From the NCBI GenBank assembly GCA_022457065.1, contig JAJGBQ010000006.1, forward strand, positions 372,001 through 436,000: a stretch of 64,000 bases of DNA, written 5' to 3'. Positions 1-10,886 of this stretch are shown piece by piece. Numbering within the stretch: position 1 is the stretch's first letter; every line of letters starts with the position of its first letter. Origin of the DNA: Curvularia sp. ZM96 (Eukaryota > Ascomycota > Dothideomycetes > Pleosporales > Pleosporaceae). Both the position numbers and the translations under genes were made by a program. The notes under the pieces were generated by a model. That model was not told the DNA's origin, made no database searches, and saw only the letters and a list, made by a program, of their open reading frames with translations.

Positions 1-574
1 ATGACAATCAGACCAGCAATCATCAGCTGGATGACGAGCAGGACACAGATACCGGCACCAAGGTCGGATGGCTGTCCGTAGAGACCAGAGATGACATAGA
101 CGACGGCCTGACCAAAGGACAGGAGAATGGCAAGGAGCTTCTGAGCGGTTTGGTAGAGCTCGCGATCCGACTTGAGGTCAAGGTTGACGTCAATCAGGTG
201 GGTTCCGGCAAGAAGCTGGAAGACCATGCCCGAGGTGATGATGGGAGTAATACCCAGCTCCATCAGCGTACCTCTGTTACTCGCCATCATCATACGCAGC
301 CAGTACAGCGGGTCCGAGGTGTCAGACGACACAATTCCGTAGAGCGGCATCTGGCTCATGACGAGGAAGACGAGGAGCGTGAGACCAGTCCATACCAGGC
401 GGTTGTTGAACGGCACCTTGCTCTCGGGCAGCTGAATCTCAGGGACGAGGGGCACAAAGGGCTTGACAAGATCGAGGAACCGTACTGCGCGGAGGTGTTA
501 GCTGTGCGCCCTGCTTTGCGCGTGGGGTTTTGCTCGCCCATTGAGGGCGGAGGGATTGACTTACGGCCGCTCAT
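1..574 (-). CDS. SEC61: Sec61 alpha subunit of the ER translocon, 5' part only
   Basis: This is the N-terminal third of the SecY/Sec61-alpha channel, which moves nascent proteins across or into the ER membrane. Exons are complement(<1..484, 565..574); the 80-nt intron 485-564 starts GTAAGT and ends CAG. The protein begins MSGLRFLDLVKPF and runs through the plug region and first membrane helices (WTGLTLLVFLVMSQMPLYG), then the SDPLYWLRMMMASNRGTLME and LGITPIITSGMVFQLLAG segments typical of Sec61 alpha. The tiny 10-nt first exon is fixed by the frame: only this splice gives the family N-terminus. About 164 codons are present; the rest lies left of the window. On the coding strand a pyrimidine-rich tract (plus 593-640) lies just upstream of the ATG, as is common before highly expressed fungal genes. 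Confidence 0.95.
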
Positions 575-1607
575 GATTGCGATCTATGGCCCAGGGGCAA
601 GAAAAAGGACAGAGAGAAGTGAAAAAGGTTGGTTGAAGGCAGCCTTGAGATGGAATGTGAGAGGGGGTTTGTATTGTAGCTTTCGCAACGTGTCGCTGGG
701 GAAATTATCCGTGCGCGCGCTAGCCGTAGTTCCGTCCCTGAGCCCATCGCGAATCTCCTACCGAACCTCCAAGAGGCCACGCTGTTCGGACGCCGTGGGG
801 TTTTCGAGGCAACGCCGCCTGCGGCAAGGTGGCTGATCTGGTCTGTGGATATGGAGTCGCTCTAATGCATCTAGACGTTGTCGTGATGTCGGGCGGACCA
901 TTGCCTCCCGAGACGTAATGTGTCAACCAAACGCCAGCGTCAATGGCAATTGACTTGAATCATAGCTGTTGGAGACGCATTGAAGCCGACGGGTACTTCA
1001 AGTCCGCTCGCCCACCGGTGGTCGTGCAGAGGCTGCTATTGCATGGTCGAGGTCGTGACCAATACCTACCCCTAGATGTATCAAACATCTAAAGAATTGT
1101 CAGCCGGAATGCTGGTTCCTTGGGCCCAACGTCACCAGGTTCGTGATCTCAACCAGGATGACATCTGTATGACACATCACTCATAAACTGTACTGCTGAA
1201 TCGATGTTGAAAGCTCATCATGAGGAATAATAAACATTATGTATACTACAGACACACGTACTATACGTAAGTTCGGACCGCATTCAACAGGCCAAGGTGA
1301 GTCTTCCAGAGACCACAAATGTGTAAACAAAGAAAAGGGGGGTATATATCCAACCACACCGAACCACCTACTCAAGTCGCACACTCACCAGCAGCTACTA
1401 GTATACAAGGTGATTACAATGAGTAAAGAATGTATCGAGTAAGGGGTATAGTGCAGAATATATGGTACAAAACCGGGCTTGCCGGGTAAGAAAAGAATGA
1501 AGAGGGTGAATATTCATGCCATGCCAATGAACAAGAAAGCGCTAAAAGACATGACAAACTCAAAGGAAATAGGCATGCGGTAGACAAAAGAAATGTAAAA
1601 GGACAGC
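575..1607. other. Intergenic: Sec61 alpha promoter side and LIM gene 3' flank
   Basis: No gene is supported here. The left part must hold the Sec61 alpha promoter and 5' leader (CT-rich on the minus strand near 593-640). The right part must hold the LIM gene's 3' UTR. Short open frames in both strands lack codon coherence or family resemblance. Confidence 0.6.
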
Positions 1608-3890
1608 TTACGCCATCATCATGAGTCTCGTTCCACGTTTTTGGAGGTCTCGTGGTCTGTAGTTTCCAGGCCCGAGGTGGTTTCTCGGCGGGGCTGCGGC
1701 GGCATGGGCATGTCGCTCACAATACCTCCGCCCAGCAACCTCAAAGTAACCATCTCGCAGGATAAGGCGGCATGTGAAGCATGCAAAGCATCTGGGGTGG
1801 AATTTCTGACGCGAATCTGTTTCGAGGTACTGTCCCTCAATACCGCGGTTACAGGTGTTGCACAGTGATCCGTTGAGCTTGTGGTAATGTCGCTCGCAGT
1901 AAGGAGAGTTCTCGAAGACGTAGAACTCAGCCGTGGGGAAGGGGTCGGCACATTCTCGGCAAACAAAGCAGTGCTTGTGGTAGCGCCCAGTAAGGCGACC
2001 CGAAGAGTCCTTGACAGACTTTCCAACAATGGGCTCGGAGCAACCGCGGCAGTTGCCCTTGCTAGCAGGCTTAGGTCGTTGCGCTTCTGCTTGCCGTGGT
2101 CCAGGTCCACTCATACTCCTAGGTGGGCTTCTCCTTGGGTCTTGAGCTATGGGGTCTTTCGGGAACATGCCCAGAGGTGTTCGTGCGCCCATCTGTACAG
2201 CAGGGTCAATTGGGGATTCTGGATATTTGTTATATTCGCTTGGTGGAAATGTGTGCTGGCGATGGCCTGGAGAGAGCGACCGTGAGTATGCCTCTGGCCC
2301 TTCGGGACGAATGTAGTCTCTGGGCGCTCGGGTGGGCTGTCCTTCTCCGTACGAGTCTGGGCTTGCGCTCCTCCCTAGATTCTCCTCAGTAGCAAAGTCT
2401 GAGCGGCCCAGCTTGGAAGTTTGGCGCGAGTGTGCAGCTTCCGATTCTGGGGGGCTTGACCTCGAACTGGCTACGCTTCGGACACCAGAACTGGCGTAGG
2501 AGTCATCCGAGAATCCAGAATCTGAAGGCGTATGAAGGGCATTTTGTCCGTCGCTAGGCCCTGAAGCAGCCAGAGGTGGAGGGCGTAATGAGTGCGACAG
2601 CGAGAGACCGCGCGGCACATCACTCTCAGAGCCACTGCGACTTGGGCCCTGTGAAGAAAATGAGTTGTTTAGAGGGAAAAAGTTGGGCGGGTCCATTTCA
2701 CTCATATCACTGGGTGGTAAATCCTTTTCAGAAGGCCTCCTCGGCCGTGGTGGGGGCACTCTCCTGTCTCTGCTGTTCTGTCGCGCCGGCTCTGCTCCCA
2801 CAATTTTCTCCTGAGATGGACGAGAAGAGTGCGAGGATTCCTTCTGCAAGCGGTCCAGGAAGGCATCAATACCCTCGGTCTGTTCTGCAGTCGGTGGCAT
2901 TGGCGGTAGAGCCTGGATGCTTCCGACACTGAGCTTTGGGTGAGAAGGGAGGCCAACGCTGCGGGTGGAAAATGTAGAGCTGTGCGAAGTGTTTGAAGTT
3001 ACAGATGATCGCTGTTGGTGTAGGCTCCTGTTGCTCAAGATGCTGCCCTGTGTTCCTGTCCTCTGGTGCCCCCTCGGCAATGGATTCGCCGCCTGATTTG
3101 TCGCGCTCGATCTGCTCGGCCTCCGCTCAGATTTTCCGTCAAACGGTCCTGGTGCAATAGTGTTCATGCGCTTGGTTATGTTCTCCCCACCATCGAGGCG
3201 TGGGCTGAGTGGAGCAAACAATGGGCTTGGTTGGGCGTAATTTTGGTAGGGATCCAGGCGCTCCCGTGGTTGGGGTTTGGCGCTTTTTGGTGTCTTTGGG
3301 CGGAATGGGGGAAAGGCACAGTCTAGGTTTGAACTGTAGCCAGGCGACGGAGGGGACCTTGCAAGCTCTATTGGCGTTGTTGCACTGCGATTCATCATGA
3401 AAGGAGATCGCGGAGGCGGGGCTAATCCTGGGGAGCGACTTCGAGATTCGTTGTCGTTAATAGGCGAGGGTTCTAGAGGCATGAATGGTTTGTCTAAACA
3501 AATCAGCACGTGAGTCTGCGTAATCAGTCTCATTGTTAGTTGCTTACTTGCTGCGTTTGAATCAATCCGGGGAGGAGGAGGCATGCGGCCAGACGGCGCT
3601 GGACGGTCGGATCGGTTACTGAACGTTGGTCCTCCAAAGGTTGCTGCGCGGTTGATCTTTGAAGCGATGCTTGGTGGTGGAGAGTCGGACATGACTGTTG
3701 AGGTAGGCGACATTGGCTCAGGGACTGCCGCTGCTGAAAGACTGGTAAGCTTAAGCTTGTAGTACCGAGAGGCACGATACTCACCTGGTGCGGGGGCCAC
3801 GGCGCAGACATGGTCGGCCAGGTGGAGGATATCGATATCGACGGCACACGAGGAGCATTTGATGGTCGGGAGCGTGCTCATTCGATCCAT
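1608..3890 (-). CDS. LIM-domain protein, paxillin-like (Pxl1-type)
   Basis: A long disordered protein ends in two tandem LIM zinc-finger domains. LIM domains bind protein partners; fungal paxillin-like proteins act at the actin cortex, septum and sites of polarised growth (family knowledge). The open frame is 760 codons. The C-terminal Cys/His ligands are clear: CRGC, HKHCFVCREC and CERHYHKL from about residue 614, then CNTC, HPRCFACFTC and CERH to about 728. The first 600 residues are rich in Ser and Pro. Two stretches are very likely in-frame introns read through in that count: about 3736-3783 (GTGAGT..CAG) and a 54-nt GTAAGC..TTTAG segment near 3494-3547. The spliced protein would be about 725-730 residues. 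The start ATG at 3890 gives MDRMSTLPTIKCSSCAVDID, where a lone CxxC precedes the disordered region. Assignment to Pxl1 specifically is inference. Confidence 0.82.
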   Translation of the reverse strand: MDRMSTLPTIKCSSCAVDIDILHLADHVCAVAPAPGEYRASRYYKLKLTSLSAAAVPEPMSPTSTVMSDSPPPSIASKINRAATFGGPTFSNRSDRPAPSGRMPPPPRIDSNAASKQLTMRLITQTHVLICLDKPFMPLEPSPINDNESRSRSPGLAPPPRSPFMMNRSATTPIELARSPPSPGYSSNLDCAFPPFRPKTPKSAKPQPRERLDPYQNYAQPSPLFAPLSPRLDGGENITKRMNTIAPGPFDGKSERRPSRSSATNQAANPLPRGHQRTGTQGSILSNRSLHQQRSSVTSNTSHSSTFSTRSVGLPSHPKLSVGSIQALPPMPPTAEQTEGIDAFLDRLQKESSHSSRPSQEKIVGAEPARQNSRDRRVPPPRPRRPSEKDLPPSDMSEMDPPNFFPLNNSFSSQGPSRSGSESDVPRGLSLSHSLRPPPLAASGPSDGQNALHTPSDSGFSDDSYASSGVRSVASSRSSPPESEAAHSRQTSKLGRSDFATEENLGRSASPDSYGEGQPTRAPRDYIRPEGPEAYSRSLSPGHRQHTFPPSEYNKYPESPIDPAVQMGARTPLGMFPKDPIAQDPRRSPPRSMSGPGPRQAEAQRPKPASKGNCRGCSEPIVGKSVKDSSGRLTGRYHKHCFVCRECADPFPTAEFYVFENSPYCERHYHKLNGSLCNTCNRGIEGQYLETDSRQKFHPRCFACFTCRLILRDGYFEVAGRRYCERHAHAAAAPPRNHLGPGNYRPRDLQKRGTRLMMMA

Positions 3891-4783
3891 GGTAGCATCC
3901 AGAGCTCGTTCAAAGGAACGATATCAGGGCAGACAGTGCCGGAGTCAGGTTTGGGATAGTTTGCAGCCAGTGGGTGTTTGTTGGTACGACTCGAAGGTGG
4001 TGACATGGAAGAAGAGCAAGGTCTGCGGATGATGGTCGAAGACGGCAAGACGCGTGCGCCGAACGACGACAATGGACGCACACACAGGGCTGTTTGATCT
4101 TCAGAAACGGTGTGGACCATGCTCCATCAGGGGCAGCATGCGGGCATGGCTCCGAAAAGGCTACGAGCTTAGAATGGCAGCGGCTGGAAAGTGGTTAGTA
4201 CGTCCACATATAGTAGTCCAAGAGGGTGCAGGGCCCCACAATCGACACGCGCAATGTTGGGTATCGCGAGGCTAATACAATGCAGTCAGGAGACGCGGTA
4301 ATGACGAATTCCTTCCACGGCCCATACAGACATGGCGACACGCGACACGCGACAACGCTCGTCGGCAATCAACGACAAAAGCCCACTTTCCTCCGGCACA
4401 TTCGGACGCCCGCGGGGGAGGCATCGCGGGCATCAGAATTCGATTCGCGGAGGCTGGAATTGGGCGTAGTGGTGGTTGTAGTGCATGCGGATGTTGATTC
4501 GGCGGGCATTTCCTTTGGCGCGCACGGGGCGGGAGCTTGCACTTGGCTGGATCGTGCGGTTGTCGCCGTTCCAGCCATGGCTACTATCGACGCCGTCGAC
4601 ACCCACCTGGAGTGCCCCGTCATGAAACCTGTCTTGTGCCGGCCATGTAGTGTTCATGTGTAAGCACTATGGCTGTGACTGGGTTTGGCGTATGTCTGTG
4701 GGGAGCCCCGGCAACATGGTTAGTTGTGTGTTTGATGCCCGTACAGAACGCGGCCGGACCGTGAGGCCTGTAGAACCGACCGA

Positions 4784-4810
4784 AGACTGACTGACTGACT
4801 GACTGACTGT
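4784..4810. repeat. CTGA tetranucleotide microsatellite
   Basis: Six or so consecutive CTGA/GACT units are directly visible in the intergenic region left of the inositol-phosphate synthase gene. No function is implied. Confidence 0.8.
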
Positions 4811-6361
4811 ACTGACGAGTCGGTGCCTGAGGCACCCTGTTCGCATGCTGTCCCTGCGCCGTGGAACCGTCAGGGGGACGGCATTAGTCGCCGGGGTGAT
4901 TGGCTATAATGTGACATCGTAGCCAATTGTCCGATCTACGTTGCAGCCAGTAGATTATTGGCAGCTAAAGCACCCCTTTCGCTACGTCAACAGTTTCTCG
5001 TCCACAGCTTGTGCGCGCGATGTAATGGTACTGCGACGGGAGGAAAACGAGATATCCTTCTGACCAGATCACCGTGACGTTGCTTGATGTTTCGAATCGT
5101 CCCATGGCGCGGGCAAAAAAGCAAAGCATGCACAAACAACATATGCAGCTCACGGCCGCACCCATTCTTCTGCCCTACCCTACCCTCTTGAGTGCATGGG
5201 CTCACATGTTCATAACGTCGATCGCTAATTTCCACATGCAGCCTACCGTATCCGGCTCTACTGCAAGCGGACTCAGGGTTCGCGCCTCTTGGCCCCACAC
5301 CTGTTCACCTGCTTCGCAGACGGCTAATAACGCGGTTCGGTGACGACTTTGTCTGTCGACACAAGACACTCTGCAAGTTGGAACATTGTCTGACGGCAAA
5401 AGTCGTATCTTGCACAGCGCCCACTTTAGCCCCGTCGACAAATTTTTCTGCCAACCATGTCGCGTGCTTCTGCCGTTGTGCAAACATTTTTGACGCGGAT
5501 CACGTTTCGTGTGCCACCTTTGTCCTTCACTGGCGACACGGCTGAGCTTTGAAACAACATTTGGCACAGGATGGTAACTGCCGTACCAGGAAGCTGGAGA
5601 AGACTCGGTCTTTTGCTCTCTTCGATGAAAACTTGGGCAGGAACCGCTGGGATAAGGCCTTGGCTTACAGCCTTACGCTCCGTCGAGATCCCTTTGCTTG
5701 TGTAGGCGTAAGCCGGCCAAGCGCGCCAGGCATCGATCGAGCACACGCCGCGCTGATGGAGCACGTGATAGTGGGGTACTCAAGAAGAATACCATACTTT
5801 GGTCTTTGCAGGAGAGGAGGCCGCGGGATTCCATTGTGGCACATACAGCAGCGAAGCGACAGCTGTCCATGCAAGGCATCGTCTCTTTATGCTTGTATCG
5901 TACTCTTGTCCGCGTAGCTTGCATTGTCGCCAAACCGCGTGAGGTTGTTGGTGCATCGCCGTGGGCTAGTGGTAGTGGTAGCGGTGCATGGCGACTATCG
6001 CGAGGCCTCGTGCGGTGCGTCGATTGGTGATTCCTACACCTCAACAGGACTACGGCGAGAATAGCGAGTATGAAAAGTGGAGAGTCTAGAGGTGAGAGAC
6101 AAAGAGGCGGTGGGAGAACACGCTGGCCGGCTGCAAGCGGGAGCGACTGCGGGTGGTTCTGGATAAGTCAGCCGCGGCACGAGAGCATTTATATGACTAC
6201 TACATCGCGCCCTTGCTTCTGCCTCCCTCAACACAACAACACCCTCTTATTGTAGCCCACAGCTCGCTGAACAGCCTACAATCTCTCTTCCACCAACCTC
6301 ACCCCAAGTTTTCCCCGGGCCATTGCCCAGCTGTCAAGACGTTTTCCAATCTCCTCAGCTC

Positions 6362-6431
6362 GTAAGTACCCCTCCATGACCCCGTGGGGATGGCCTTCAC
6401 TACGTGGGGAATTCTCACTAACACTCCATAG
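6362..6431 (+). other. Likely 5' UTR intron of the inositol-3-phosphate synthase gene
   Basis: A 70-nt segment starts GTAAGT, has an ACTAAC branch-like motif 17-22 nt before its end, and ends CATAG. It lies about 110 nt upstream of the ATG at 6542 with no open frame across it. This is the standard shape of a fungal leader intron. It is inferred from sequence signals only. Confidence 0.6.
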
Positions 6432-6541
6432 GATCCACAACCCATTCGCCGGCCGACGCACTTCTCCATCTGGGGCAGCGTCGGATTTAGACTTCCGCAA
6501 CTAAGTTCTTCATCAAATCGACGAGAACTTGAATCACCGAA

Positions 6542-8252
6542 ATGGCACCGCACGCAGAAGAAAGCGTCGGCCACGCGAATGGGTTTGATGTGAAGACGGC
6601 TCCCAAGGCTCCTTTTGTCGTCCAATCACCTAATGTCGAGTACACCGAGGACACCATCAAGACAAAGTATGTCTACCGCACCACCGATGTCACCAAGAAC
6701 GACGACGGCCACTATGTTGCCGTTCCCAAGGAAACGCGCTACGACTTCAAGGTCGACCGCAAAGTCCCCAAGACTGGTGTCATGCTGGTAGGCTGGGGTG
6801 GCAACAACGGCACCACGGTCACGGCCGGTATCATTGCTAACAAGCGCAACCTTGTCTGGGAAACCAAGGAGGGAAAGCGCGCGGCCAACTACTATGGTTC
6901 CGTCATCATGGGCTCGACTACCAAGCTTGGTGTTGATAGCAAGACTGGCCAGGAGATTTACATTCCTTTCCATGATCTCCTGCCCATGGTCCACCCCAAT
7001 GATCTCGTGGTTGGCGGATGGGATATTAGCGGCATGAACCTGGCTGATGCTATGGACCGTGCCAAGGTCCTATCCCCCTCCCTGAAGTCTCTGGTCCGCA
7101 AGGAGATGAGCGCCATGAAGCCTCTTCCTAGCATCTACTACCCCGACTTCATCGCTGCTAACCAGGAGGAGCGTGCCGACAACGTCCTTAAGGGCACCAA
7201 AGCTTCTATGGCCCATGTTGAGCAGATCCGCAAGGACATTCGGTAAGCGAAATAGCTCCATACAATATGCCTGCAGTTACTAACAAGTTCATAGTGACTT
7301 CAAGGCTGCTAATGGCCTCGACAAGGTGATTGTGCAATGGACTGCCAACACTGAGCGCTATGCCTCGATCCTCGAGGGCGTCAACGACACTGCGGACAAC
7401 CTGCTCAAGGCCATTGAATCTGGTCACGAAGAGGTTGCTCCCTCGACCGTTTTCGCCGTTGCCTCAATCCTCGAAGGTGTCCCCTTCATCAATGGTTCTC
7501 CCCAGAACACCTTTGTTCCTGGTGCCATTGAGCTTGCAGAGAAGCACAACGCCTTCATTGGTGGTGATGATTTCAAGTCCGGTCAGACCAAGATGAAGTC
7601 TGCGCTCGTTGACTTTATGATCAACGCCGGTATCAAGCTCACCTCGATTGCCTCATACAACCATCTGGGCAACAATGACGGCATGAACCTCAGTTCTCAG
7701 AAGCAGTTCCGCTCCAAGGAGATTTCCAAGTCCAACGTTGTCGACGACATGGTCGCTGCCAACAATGTCTTGTACAAGGACGGCGAGCATCCTGACCACT
7801 GTGTCGTCATCAAATACATGCCTGCTGTCGGCGACGACAAGCGTGCTCTCGACGAGTACTACGCCGAGATCTTCCTTGACGGCCACCAGACCATCAGCTT
7901 GTTCAACGTCTGCGAGGATTCTCTCTTGGCTTCGCCTCTTATCATCGATCTTGTGCTCGTCGCTGAGATGATGACCCGTGTGCAGTGGAGGGCTCAGGCT
8001 GGCGAGGGCAGTGACGCCAAGTTCAACAACTTCCACAGCGTTCTTAGTGTTCTCAGCTACATGCTCAAGGTATGTCCATCACGCTTACAAACCTGATTCT
8101 TGGCTAACCCGTCCTAGGCCCCTCTCACACCGCCTGGCACTCCTGTCGTCAACGCCCTTGCCAAGCAGCGTGCGGCGCTCACCAACATCTTCCGTGCTTG
8201 CGTTGGTCTCGAGCCTGAGAACGACATGACTCTGGAGCACAAGCTGTTCTAG
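6542..8252 (+). CDS. INO1: Inositol-3-phosphate synthase
   Basis: The enzyme converts glucose-6-phosphate to 1D-myo-inositol-3-phosphate with NAD, the first step of inositol and phosphatidylinositol synthesis in the cytosol. Exons are 6542..7242, 7295..8069 and 8118..8252; introns of 52 and 48 nt are GT-AG with clear branch motifs. The spliced protein is 536 residues, close to the usual fungal length. Recognisable blocks are the NAD-binding loop VGWGGNNGTTVTAG, the segment GSVIMGSTTKLGVD, WDISGMNLADAM, QWTANTERYASI, the catalytic-region SYNHLGNNDGMNL with downstream KSNVVDDMV, and the C-terminal LAPLTPPGTPVVNAL-like region. The start is supported by the N-terminus and by conserved codon use. 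It is divergent from the LIM gene and carries a probable leader intron. I did not find a convincing upstream inositol-response element by eye. Confidence 0.97.
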
Positions 8253-8712
8253 GCGTCTGTTCTAGGTGTCTGTAGCACACGAGGCCTCTGGCGTGCATAG
8301 GTTTGACCGATCTAATGGATTACACGGTTACTCGAGCTTGTAATTAGTTTGACCAACTCTTTACTCTCATTAAAGCAATATAAAACCTTTGTTTCGAACT
8401 AGTTGTCTTCATTGTGATTGGCGATTTTCGCCATGAGTGTATCGCAAGCTCGTCATCGTAACATTGCTTCCCAAATCGTGATGACATCGCTACAAAAATG
8501 TTGAGACCATTGATAATAAGGTCTAACAGAAGTTGTAACATTGGGATAGATGTAAGTGTTCTAAATCCCCACGACTCCTGCCGAACACTGGAGGCAACTA
8601 CTCTTTTTGTCGAGGTGGCTGTAAGAGGAAGGAACGTCCCCGGCTTCCAAACCAACCATCATATCAACATCTCCATTCTATCTGACCCATACCCTGCACC
8701 TCACACCCGAGA
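8253..8712. other. Intergenic, 460 bp
   Basis: This holds the 3' UTR of the inositol-phosphate synthase gene and the promoter/leader of the next gene on the same strand. No additional feature is supported. Confidence 0.6.
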
Positions 8713-10343
8713 ATGCCATCGTCATCAATCGGATCGTACTTCTTACCTTCACCAGAGAAGAATAGTGATGGCTTCACTGAAGGGGAGATGCAGTCTGCTG
8801 TCGTGACAGGAGCAAACACCGTAAATGCTTGGATGGTATTTTACCTCGCCATTCCTCCTCGAGACGCAGCTAACGCCTTGAAGCCCGCAATCGACTACGA
8901 AGAAGCTGACCTTGGGTCTCTAGAACCTGGTCCCCGCCACCTCGCCCTCATGGGCCGTGTAGTGAACTTCAACGACCAAGTCCGACCCAGCAAGTCACAC
9001 AATGCAGCCCAAGGATGCATCAAGATCATGATTGCAGACGACACGGGGGTACTTACGGTACGCCTCTGGTACGCCGACATCCAATACAAGCTCAAGCTAG
9101 GCCAACTCGTGAGCATATGGACAGTGCATATTTCAAATTCCTCGGAGTTCAATGCACTGGCGCCGAGCACTGCGCCGCTGTTCACGAGCATGTTTCCAGA
9201 AGGCGAGAGACACTGCCATTTTGCGGTACATGAGAGTAGTGATGATGGGACGAGATTCAAGAGGCCGTATAGCGTGAGAGAGAGCAGGCCGCTCGCTGGG
9301 CTTATGACGCTGATGAGTTTCACGAATGGCGGGTATGAAGTTGAGATGCCTAAGCTGCTTGTCTGTGTCAAGAGTATCGGAGCAAGATCAAAATGTACGT
9401 TGACACTTGTATGAGCTTCTACTGTGTAAAAACTGACAACACTAGATATGAACCGCAACGGGACTACTTCCGAACTCATTCCTATCAATATCTTTGACGA
9501 CACATCGGAGGGTCTCTTGACCCTGTACTCGTCCATGTGCGACTCCGCCTCCCAATTCACGCCGTACAAGACGATTCTTCTCATCTCGAATCCCGGCTGG
9601 CGTATCGGCAAGACAGCTAAACTGACCATCACGAACGACTCCCGAGTAGACATTGATCCAGACATGGGCGACGCACGGCGTCTACGCGCCATGGCCCAGC
9701 GACTCACAAAGAGAGAACACGTAAACCCCCCTTTTATCATTCCAGACGCTACGATCAAAGATTTCAAGAATGCGAGCGTAAAAGCACTATACACACTCGC
9801 CGACGTCGACGGCGTCGCTCGCTCGCTCTCCCATTCCCACACTAGAGAGAAAATCATCGGATACCTCAGCGTCCTCATCACAGGCCTCAACATCGTAACG
9901 CCATTCAAGCGCAACATGCTCATGAGCAACGAATGCTGCGGCACGCCCCTCTTCGCCAACAGCCTGAGCATGAACTGTAAACAGTGCGGAAAAATGGTAC
10001 CTTTGCGGATTAATCCTAAAATCGTAAGCGGCCTTCCCCCCCCTTCTCACCTTGACTTTCCATTTTTATAATATGGGCTGATCTGATGGGGGAAAAAATA
10101 AAATTATAGCTCGGTCCCCTTGTCGACGAAACAGGCCAAATCAGCTCGGGCAAACTCATCCTCTCAGACGAAGCTTGGAGCCAGCTGCTCGGCCGTACAG
10201 CGCACCAGCTCGTCGAGTCGAGCGTAGATGTCCTCGTCTACCTCGAGCAGCGCCTCTTGTTTCTGCGTCTGACTATGGGCTTCGTGCTGGATCTGGAGGA
10301 TGACGAAATTGCCAGACTGGCCATATGGTGTGTTGGGAATTAG
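8713..10343 (+). CDS. OB-fold / zinc-ribbon single-strand-DNA-binding-type protein
   Basis: Exons are 8713..9394, 9446..10023 and 10110..10343, giving 497 residues; both introns (51 and 86 nt) are GT-AG and close the frame. The N-terminal half has an OB-like pattern: RHLALMGRVVNFND, then GCIKIMIADDTGVLTVRLWY and LGQLVSIWTVHIS. A second such region follows (SELIPINIF to PYKTILLISNPGWRIG). Near residue 400 four cysteines (NECC, then CKQC) suggest a zinc ribbon embedded in an OB fold, as in the C-terminal part of RPA70. The segment after it (GKLILSDEAWSQLLGRT) is well formed. The layout resembles RPA70 and the SHLD2 C-terminus, so a role at single-stranded DNA in repair or telomere upkeep is plausible; this is inference. 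No catalytic motif is seen. Pleosporalean copies would usually be labelled hypothetical. Confidence 0.75.
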
Positions 10344-10886
10344 CCTTTTTTTTCACATAAATGTCTCTGTCTCTCGAGTGATACACATACACACGTCGAT
10401 TTCTTTATTATTTGTCGGATTCGAAAATGGGATGAATGTATTTCGCATAAGCGAACAATGTGAGAGAGGAAGAGGGAGAAAAGTAGAATTTACATGGAGA
10501 AAAAAAAACAGTGGTATAAGTATAATCATCTCCCTCTTTCCTTTCCTTTCCCAAATGCTGATGCAAACCCTCCATCCTCTCTTCCCATTTAAAAACAAAC
10601 AAACATAAACACGCCCTATCGCAATGCATGATTGGCTACGAGCCCGCAAAATGCGACAAATGTACTCTAGAAAAAAGAAAGAAAGAACAGTCAACTCCGC
10701 ATAGATTCGTTCTCATACCATGAAAGGTTGGGGGGCATCTCAGAAGAAAAGAAAAATCCTGAGAAAGAAAGATGGAGGAGAAGAGAGAGAGGCAATGAGT
10801 CCAACCAGTCAGACACGTTAATTTTTTTTCATTGGTCTTCGTTCCTTCTCTTAAAAAAGGGAAGAGAGGAGAAAACGAGTTCCATC
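10344..10886. other. Convergent 3' flank, A/T- and purine-rich
   Basis: Two genes converge here. The stretch has poly-A and GA-rich runs and no supportable coding region. It likely contains both 3' UTRs and polyadenylation sites. Confidence 0.55.

Larger units (their letters stand above)
3891..6541. other. Long divergent intergenic region, LIM gene / inositol-phosphate synthase
   Basis: About 2.65 kb separates two divergently transcribed genes, so both promoters lie here. I see no coding region; small frames on both strands overlap each other and show no domain. A tetranucleotide repeat of CTGA units lies near 4784-4810. A TATA-like stretch (tttatatga) lies at about 6188-6196, upstream of the inositol-phosphate synthase leader, which contains an intron (listed separately). 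Confidence 0.55.

Noticed and set aside
150..836. 228-codon open frame on the plus strand
   Set aside because: It is antisense to the Sec61 alpha exon and its upstream flank; protein composition is not natural and no family fits.
4226..4663. 145-codon plus-strand frame in the LIM/INO1 intergenic region
   Set aside because: No domain, overlapping minus frames of similar length, and unlike codon use of neighbours.
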